This document shows, piece by piece, positions 57,181 through 64,000 of a DNA stretch of 64,000 nucleotides (positions are counted from its first letter, which is position 1; every line of letters begins with the position of its first letter). The notes under the pieces are model-generated. The model worked only from the letters and a program-made list of their open reading frames with translations. It was not told the DNA's origin and did not search any database. Source of the DNA: Taudactylus pleione. Taxonomy: Eukaryota; Chordata; Amphibia; Anura; Myobatrachidae. The position numbers and the translations under genes were made by a program. The DNA lies in the NCBI GenBank assembly GCA_031769625.1, contig JAUIMM010000689.1:2629501-2693500 (forward strand), in the 5' to 3' direction.

Positions 57181-57660
57181 TTTACAATGTCAACAATCAA
57201 AATTTTGCAGTTATAATGAAAAATGTCAACAGCTGCAGAATGTGGAAATGTTCACAGTCTGCATTCTCAATATGCTGACAGTTAGGGCAAGACTGACAAA
57301 GGGGAGTATTAGGAACTTTACGGAGAGGGTTAGGATTAGGCTATGGGAGAGGGGTGTAAGGGCTAGGCACTAGGGGGAGTGTTAGGAATTAGTGATACTC
57401 AACTCCAAAACCACCACAGGAACAGCCAGAAGTCACAGTTAGCTGACTACAGGACCCGGAAGACACAGCTGGAGCACCCAGCAAACCAAGAAAGTCACTA
57501 TTGGACCACCAGAAACATTTTGTCGACATTCTAAACATGTCAACATGTCATCATTGATGACATGATGAATGCCAATGTGGTCAATGTTGACATGTCAAAC
57601 GTGTTGACATTAAGACCATGGCAACAGTCTCATGTCGACATGAAGAAGTCAAAAACTACT
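57181..57660. repeat. GTCAACAT-rich repeat with GGGTTAGG core, copy 4
   Basis: The edges carry repeated (A)TGTCAACA / TGTTGACAT palindromes (57187, 57225, 57527-57615). The middle (57300-57390) has GAGGGTTAGGATTAGGC-type sequence like the copies at 19955 and 49146. Confidence 0.55.
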
Positions 57661-57739
57661 CAGTCTCTAAAACCAACATCATTTAAAATATTTGAATCCA
57701 CATCTTAAACAAGCTACAGATGTGTTCACATACATCTAC

Positions 57740-58168
57740 CCTCCGTGCACTACAATTCGCGCCACACAGAATGCGGGAGCTCCGTGTGACTTGGTAGCGC
57801 CAAGTATCTTGTGTGCAACTTTTTACCTTCAAATGCATCGTATTCACTGCGATGCGAATAGACAGCACAAGCAGCTTCTGTTGATTAAAATGATATGCAG
57901 GATGTCTATGTTCTCTGTGTTTCTGCGGGTGTATTTGCATGTGAAACACTACGCGTTACAGCCGCTGACACTGTAATGTAGCGTTTCGCATGCAGATACA
58001 CCCGCATGCCTATGTTCTGTTCACTGAACATAGGCATGCTGCAAATCATTTTAATCACCAGAAACGGTTTGTGCTATCTATTCGCATCACTGTGTAAATA
58101 AGACACATTTGAAGGCAAAAAGTCACACAAAAGATGCTCGGCGCTACAGAGTCACATATGGAATGGAA
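57740..58168. mobile_element. Large palindromic MITE, arms about 190 bp
   Basis: The sequence folds on a centre near 57968. The arms share TGTGACTTGGTAGCGCCAAG (left) with CTCGGCGCTACAGAGTCACA (right), TACCTTCAAATGCATCG / CATTTGAAGGC, GATGCGAATAGACAGCACAAG / TTGTGCTATCTATTCGCATC and TTGATTAAAATGATATGCAG / CTGCAAATCATTTTAATCA. No coding capacity. Confidence 0.88.
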
Positions 58169-58173
58169 TAGTA

Positions 58174-58235
58174 GGAATGTCCTAACGCGTTTCTCTGCCT
58201 AAGTCATCTGGCAGTTTCCTCAGAGGTAGCATTCC
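58174..58235 (-). ncRNA. Hammerhead ribozyme-like motif, best copy
   Basis: Read on the minus strand from 58235: GGAATG, a CTA bulge, CCT, the consensus core CTGAGGA, helix II CTGCC/GGCAG with a ten-base loop, the consensus GAAA, a two-base-pair helix III ACGCGT, the cleavage-site U, then AGG, A and CATTCC, which close helix I. All conserved core positions are present. Deviations: two extra A's on the 5' side and one on the 3' side separate the core from helix II, and helix III is minimal. Type I hammerheads with short helix III are known from Penelope elements. No PLE protein remnant is recognised beside it. Cleavage would be predicted between 58184 and 58183. Confidence 0.65.
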
Positions 58236-59710
58236 GGACACTGCCTGCTGCATCTAAGAGGACGGGACCAGGAGGAATATTGACCCGCTGTGTACAGACT
58301 GGTCATGTCAATATCACGAATCAGCTAAGTACTACACCAACTGTATACATACTACTAAGGTCAACAAGCTTCTCTGGGTTTACCCTTGCAAATACTAGTC
58401 CCCTTTGGGATATTTTCACCACCACAAGTGCAGGGACACCAGTCAGGATAGCACTGATTTATGGACTGAACTTTCCGATTTTTTGCTGACATTTGGAAAT
58501 TGAATCATCTTTTTTTATGTGTGATTGGATACAACACGTTCCTTATAAGGACGTTAGTTACAGTTTATACCATCTTTGAATCACTGGCACATTTCTATAC
58601 AAAGTATCAAAATGTTGCTGTCCTCATAAAAGTTGATTTTTATCAATAATGTGCATCATACATATTTAATTTATTTTTATTGATACGTGATATTTATTTT
58701 CTATTCCACTTTCTTAATCCTATTTTTATTAAATGTACATGAATTCCATTTGCACTCCCTTTCTTTTATCTTCAATGCAATTATGGGACCAGGAAGACTT
58801 TGAGTTCAGTCCCTACCACGTGAATAGAGTGAAGAGACTGGTCCGGAAATTTGGATTGAATTTGAAGAGACTGCAACAAATAAATGGATGAAATCTAAGA
58901 GTGTGTACTGTTCTTTGCAGTGTGGTGGACCCCTCTGATATTGTCATATTTATGGTTTTGTTTTGTGTGTTGTGTTTTTATACAATAGAAAACTGTGGGG
59001 ATGAATTTGAATCGGATGCAGTTGTGGCCTGTATGGTAATGCTGTGGTGAAACCGCCGATGTGCATCCAAAGGCGCACCATCGGCGCATCCATCGGACAT
59101 AGCAGGCACAGATTGTTTGTGAGGGTCATGGCAGCCGGTGCCTGCCGTCGTTACTCCCCCCCCCCATTTGATGGTTTAATAGTATCCACCTCTCAATCAA
59201 GCCCTGTGTCTTTCACCAACTGTTTATCGAATGCATTTATTTTAATGTATGTTATGGTACCGGGAAGCATGTAGAGTCAGACGCTGCAGCATCCATGTGT
59301 GTGTTTGCTGGTATCGATTCTGCAACTTTATGCAAATGCTGCTACAAACACTTCCCTGGTGTACAGCCATGCATTTGAATGTGCAAGGATTATGAAGCCC
59401 ACTATGACCACCTTTTGACGCTCAAATACCACTTGGTGCATCTTCACAACCATCAGCACACCATCAAAACTTGCACCAGCCCCATGCTACATTTAGATTG
59501 TTCGTTAGAGTATGCCCTCCAATGAGAGAAATTACTCATCTGAGTTTGCAACCATTTCAGTGCCACACCTGTAACGGTCTCATAACATGCCCATAAGACA
59601 GAACATCTCCATGTGTCCGGATAGCCACCTCCTTGTTACCTCCCAGTAATGCAGAGTGCATTTACAAGACATTTCTAGGACAGTGCGTTTCAAATGAAAT
59701 ACGTACAGAC
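58236..59710. other. No gene; probable retroelement flank and small hairpins
   Basis: The stretch adjoining the hammerhead-like motif is AT-rich (58500-58760) and resembles PLE untranslated regions. A short imperfect hairpin (CCGATGTGC and GCGCACCATCGG) lies at 59056-59087. No open frame with motifs. Confidence 0.4.
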
Positions 59711-60210
59711 TCTGAGCCAGATTAAGGATCGCGGTCGCAGCTCTGTAATCACATGCAGGCATGCTGCGAAAATATGCTAATGATCGCAATGCTGTTGCAC
59801 TGCCAGCACAGAGAAGACCACTGCCTCCCACTACCGCTATCTCACATTCGTAATACCTTGCAAACCTCCATAAACATCTGTAACATGACTCCCTCATGCA
59901 CAATTACAGTAGCCCTGACCTTACACAGAAATTGCTAACCTAGTTGCACAGAGTAAGTACTCAAGCTGCGTATGCAATCGCAATGGCTAATTTATGCAAG
60001 TCCATACAACGGCATTCAAACAGACAAGCACGCCGGCATTTCGCAGCCCCGACCACAAACTCTCACTGACTGTCAATCACTCTGCGATGGTTCTCCATGG
60101 TAAGTGTGATCGCAGTGGTGCCTTTGAGCACTGCATGTGCATGCACAGTATGCAACAATTTGACAACTGCTTTCACTGTTGCAGTTGAGATCCTTTATGA
60201 ATCAGGCCAT
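59711..60210. mobile_element. 500-bp MITE with GATTnA.AAGGATC ends
   Basis: The left GAGCCAGATTAAGGATCGCG and right GAGATCCTTTATGAATCAGGCC are imperfect inverted repeats of the GGGCCTGATTCATAAAGGATC type. The interior has no coding capacity. Confidence 0.6.
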
Positions 60211-61284
60211 CTGGACGCATGCACAGAGTAACTTAGATAAATGTGCAGTAGAGAAAAAAAAAAAAAGTTAACTGCGTGTAAAATCAACATTGTGTCCGAC
60301 TCAGAATCAAACCCATAGTGGGTACATTTACCAATTGTCAAAGTCAGCGATCATCAGCACCTTTTACCAATAATTTTAAAACGTCAATAGAAATAAATGA
60401 TTAAGAAGCCTGGATAATTATTTATTTCTTTTGCCGTTTAAAGTCCATCGGTCCAAGCAGCAGATCAGCAGTTTTGACAATCCATTCCTTAGTAACTATA
60501 ACCCATTCGGTTTGTAGGAAGGGGCAGTGCAGCTGCTGCTATCAGCTAGGCTGCTGCTTCAGCCCATGATAGAACTGCCCAGTAGTTTTGCCGCTTTCAG
60601 TTGTATTAGTTATGGGAAGAAGCTCAGTGTGGCCGATTTGCCTGTGACCTGGAGCGCCGAGATGGGCTGTTTGGTGTGACTGTAACCGAAGTTTATGAAG
60701 GCACGTCTGTAAGACATACATGTGACCTGTCCCTATTTCCTTACTTATTTGAAATGTTAATAAACCTAATAAAAGAACAAAGGCAAATGAATAGGAAATT
60801 GCTGTTATCTGTAATGTTCATGAATACATTTGAGCCGGATATAATAAATTTGAGATCTCTGGTATGCGGTCACAAACAATATTGGCTTCTATAGTTTAAC
60901 ATTAGTCTTTGGGTATCCATATAATAAAGCTAACTGCTAGACAGAGGCTGGGACATACAATGTGGAGGTTGGAAAGCGAGACAGAGAAATCCGGGGTGAA
61001 TGGGGGGATTAGAGAGACAATGGAGACCCAGAAAGAGAAAAACTAGAGACTCCGAAGAGGAGATTAGAGTAGAATAAAGGGGGGAAAAAAAATGTAATAC
61101 AGAGAAAAAAAAAACACAGAAAAGTCTAAAAGTCAGAAGTCTGAAGATCGGATGTTCTGTCCAGGCTATAAACAAACATTCAAATAAACCACAGGGAGAT
61201 GAAAAAAAGGGGAATCTCGAGCGCTAGACATGAACAGTATAGTAAATTTTGAGGTTGTATCCACCATTGGGTAATGAAATACCT
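60211..61284. other. No gene seen
   Basis: A purine-rich tract occupies 60945-61170. The 72-codon frame at 60676-60894 has no motif. Confidence 0.4.
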
Positions 61285-62605
61285 AGGGGTAAATTTCCTA
61301 AAGGGCTATTTTGCATTTTGAGTGATGTAAGGAGCGATTTTCATTCGATTTGGATTCAATTATGGATTTGAGTATTTACTAAAGGCCAAATCGTATGTAA
61401 AATCGGACTTCAAATTGACTTTGGACTCAAATCGCCCATCGGAAAAACATTGGTACTTTCACATTGGCTAACACTCAAAACCCTTATTTACTATCATTCG
61501 ACTTGAAATCGTCCTCAAACTCGGACTTCAAATCACTCTTCAAATCCCCAATACAATAGACCTGCTTCATGCTTTCGATTTGAGCATGAGCAGGTCGGAT
61601 TCACACAGATACATGCAGACATCAGTGAGATGCCTGCATGTATCTCACTGTAAAAAGTGTCTAAAGTGTTAAATTAAATTAAAAAATAACAAAAAAAAAA
61701 ACGTGAGGTCCCACCCCCTTCACCAGAACCAGCCCCGGACTTTGGCAACCCAGTTCTGGTTGACTATATACAGGGAAAAAATGACGTAGGGTCTCCCTGT
61801 ACTCAGTTCAACTAGCACAGGGCTATGGGAAGCAGAGTTGGTTCTGGATTTACAGGGAAAATTTGGCGTAGGGTCTCCCTGTAAGCTCCATAACCAGCCC
61901 TGGACCCTTTCTAACGGGGGGCTGATGCCACAGCCAGGGGAGTGCCATCACCAGGCCCCCCAGCCGCATCAGCCCTGACCGTTAGTCAGCCCAGGCCAGG
62001 GATCCCTGGGGAGTTGGAGACGCCTTCAAAAAAAGCCACCCACCGCCACCCCTGGGCAGTGGGTGGCGGGTTGATTGTGAAAGTGTGGTGTAAAAATAGA
62101 TTTCAATAAACATTGTCTTTCCAGTAGAACTACAGGTCCCAGCAAGCCTGCCCCGCATGCTGGTACTTAGAGAACCACAAGTACCAGCATGCGGGGCATT
62201 AAGGGCCCACTGGGACTTGTAGCTCACCTGTAAAGGAATGTCCCAAAAAACACAAACACACACACACACCTTACAAAGTATAACTTTAATACATACATAC
62301 ACACACTCACACAATTCTCACCTATATTACCTCCAGTGGTCCCCTTCTCCAGTAGGCATCCAGGGGTTAAAAAAAAAAAAAAAAGAGAAACCCGACCATC
62401 GCTTTAAGGAATAATCAGTCTAACCAAACTGATTATTCCTTCCCGAATAAAGCGCACAGGCGCGGCTTCATCCTTTGAAGCTCCGTGTCTGTGCGTTCAT
62501 TGGCTGAGAGAGGTCAGGCCCCACCTCTCAGCCAATGAACGGCTCATCCATTGTACTCGATGGTGGGAGCCGCAGGATAAACTTTAGTAATGCAATTTTA
62601 AAATG
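61285..62605. mobile_element. Possible foldback DNA element with internal hairpins
   Basis: GGGGTAAATTTCCTAAAG at the left and AAACTTTAGTAATGCAATTT at the right may be decayed inverted ends. Internal hairpins are clear: CCCCGCATGCTGGTACTT with its complement (62152-62199), GGAATAATCAGT/ACTGATTATTCC (62408-62442) and TTCATTGGCTGAGAGAGG/CCTCTCAGCCAATGAA (62493-62538). Confidence 0.45.
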
Positions 62606-62662
62606 GGCGTGACAATAATGTTGGAGGTGTAGTTTGCGTAATGTGTGGTGGTATTTTTTTTT

Positions 62663-62934
62663 GCAGGGGTCCTATCCTATATGTGATAGCTATTTGTTGG
62701 ATGGGATGATGAAATATATTGCAGCTGTCCCATGTGTTTGTTATTATGTATCATGCACATTGACATTTATGTAGGGGGCAAATGTAGTAATTATTTAGGT
62801 GACATGCACATGTGCAAGTACAACCTACATAAATATCAATGTGCATGATATATAAGTAACAAACACATGGGACACCTACACTATATATCATTCCATCGCC
62901 TAAATAAAAACATATAGTATAGGAGGACCCCTGC
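62663..62934. mobile_element. 272-bp palindromic MITE
   Basis: GCAGGGGTCCTATCCTATATG and CATATAGTATAGGAGGACCCCTGC are complementary ends. The arms extend inward through CCCATGTGTTTGTTA / TAACAAACACATGGG and TGCACATTGACATTTATGTAGG and complement, so over 100 bp per arm pair. Confidence 0.9.
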
Positions 62935-62938
62935 AATA

Positions 62939-64000
62939 TACAGTCAGGTGCATAAATATTGGGACATTGACAGAATTTTCATATTTTCGCCTCTATTCGC
63001 CACCACAATGGCTTTGAAAAGAAACAAACATGATGCGCTTTAACTGCAGACTTTAAGATTTAATTTGAGGGTAATTACATCCAAATCAGGTGAACGGTGT
63101 AGGAATTACAACCATTTCTATATGTGCATCCCACTTTTTAAGGGGCCAAAAGTAATGGGACTATCAACTCAAAAGCTATTTCATGGACAGGTGTGGGCTA
63201 TTCCCTCGTTATTTCATTATCAATTAAGCAGGTAAAAGGTCTGGAGTTGATTCTAGGTGTGACATTTGCATTTGGAATCAGTTGCTGTCGACTCTCAATA
63301 TGAGATCCAAAGAGCTGTCACTATCAGTGAAGCAAGCCATCATTAGGCTGAAACATCAAAACAAACCCATCAGAGAGATAGCAAAAACATTAGGTGTGGC
63401 CAAATCAACTGTTTGGAACATTCTTAAAAAGAAAGAACGCACCGGAGAGCTCAGCAACACCAAAAGACCCGGAAGACCACGGAAAACAACTGTGGTGGAT
63501 GACAGAAGAATTATTTCCCTGGTGAAGAAAAACCCCTTCACAACAGTTGGCCAAATCAAGAACACTCTCCAGGAGGTAGGTGTATATGTGTCAAAGTCAA
63601 CAATCAAGAGAAGACTGCACAAGAGTGAATATAGAGGGTTCACCACAAGATGAAAACCATTGGTGAGCCACAAAAACAGGAAGACCAGATTACAGTTTGC
63701 CAAACAACATCTAAAAAAGCCATTACAGTTCTGGAACAACATCCTATGGACAGATGAGACAAAGATCAACTTGTACCAGAGTGATGGGAAGAGAAGGGTA
63801 TGGAGAAGGAAAGGAACTGCTCATGATCAAAAACATACCACCTCATCAGTGAAGCATGGTGGTGGTAGTGTCATGGCGTGGGCATGTATTGGCTGCCAAT
63901 GGAACTGGTTCCCTTGTATTTATTGATGATGTGACTGCTGACAAAAGCAGCAGAATCAATTCTGAAGTGTTTCAGGCAATATTATATGCTCATATTCAGT
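62939..64000 (+). mobile_element. Tc1-type DNA transposon C, cut by the window edge
   Basis: A TA at 62939-62940 is followed by CAGTCAGGTGCATAAATATT, GGGACATTGACA, a Tc1 family end. The right end lies outside the window. It inserted a few bases from the palindromic MITE. Confidence 0.9.
63300..64000 (+). pseudogene. Tc1-C transposase, nearly open, partial
   Basis: The probable start is the ATG at 63300 (MRSKELSLSVKQAII); an ATG 18 bp upstream is in frame. The first HTH is PIREIAKTLGVAKSTVWNIL, followed by the GRPRKT hook and a second HTH ending VSKSTIKRRLHKSEYRG. A single stop (TGA at 63651) interrupts the frame, which continues in the same phase with ETKINLYQSDGKRRVWRRKG after WTD, the first catalytic aspartate near 63751, and SVKHGGGSVMAWACI. 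A frameshift near 63890 follows. The second aspartate and the glutamate would lie past the window. It is the least decayed of the three Tc1 copies. Confidence 0.9.

Overview
The window looks like intergenic and intronic DNA of a large, transposon-rich vertebrate genome, most likely an amphibian and probably a frog. That reading is an inference from the mix of elements: DIRS tyrosine-recombinase retrotransposons, several Penelope-like elements (PLEs) with GIY-YIG domains and hammerhead-like motifs, Ty3/Gypsy LTR elements, three Tc1 transposon families, hAT elements with 8-bp target duplications, many foldback MITEs and long (TA)n tracts. There are no operons and no prokaryotic genes. Almost every recognisable coding segment is a decayed transposon gene. 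The only host-gene candidates are two short minus-strand exons with consensus splice sites and compatible phase (46985-47093 and 43950-43988), whose product I could not identify.

Layout. 1-4530: a foldback element, a 184-bp MITE and a minus-strand PLE with RT and GIY-YIG remnants. 4531-14232: a minus-strand DIRS element with inverted terminal repeats, gag, RT, RNase H and YR. Its YR gene is split by a complete 4.36-kb LTR retrotransposon (5211-9566) that has gag-like sequence but no visible pol. 14475-17172: a second, shorter DIRS in which the gag N-terminus is joined directly to the recombinase. 18340-18865: the 3' end of a PLE ending in a hammerhead-like motif. 20455-25372: a 5'-truncated plus-strand Ty3/Gypsy element with chromodomain, broken by a 1.06-kb insertion and a TTAA-flanked palindromic MITE. 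26270-26700: a CR1/L2-type LINE RT fragment. 27074-35600: MITEs, minisatellites, a 1455-bp hAT element with perfect 8-bp duplications, and a CCCTAA-rich repeat.

35865-39400: one minus-strand PLE split by a 1.55-kb LTR-like insertion that contains a 91-bp tandem array. 39912-40780: a compound foldback tandem. 41344-42936: a Tc1 element (minus). 43950-47093: the two host exons with MITEs and a PLE-derived hammerhead-like motif in the intron. 48110-48960: a minisatellite and a hAT-type end. 50223-52111: a second Tc1 with a nested MITE. 52210-52539 and 54637-54940: short hAT elements with target duplications. 52575-54390: a fourth PLE split by a solo-LTR-like insertion. 55960-58235: terminal-repeat and palindromic elements and the best-formed hammerhead-like motif (minus). 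59711-62934: further MITEs. 62941-64000: a third Tc1 element, cut by the window edge.

The sequences do not form a joint pathway. What ties them together is insertion history: LTR element inside DIRS, LTR inside PLE, MITE inside Tc1, MITE inside Gypsy. Several insertions can be delimited exactly because the interrupted reading frame or the target duplication is still visible.
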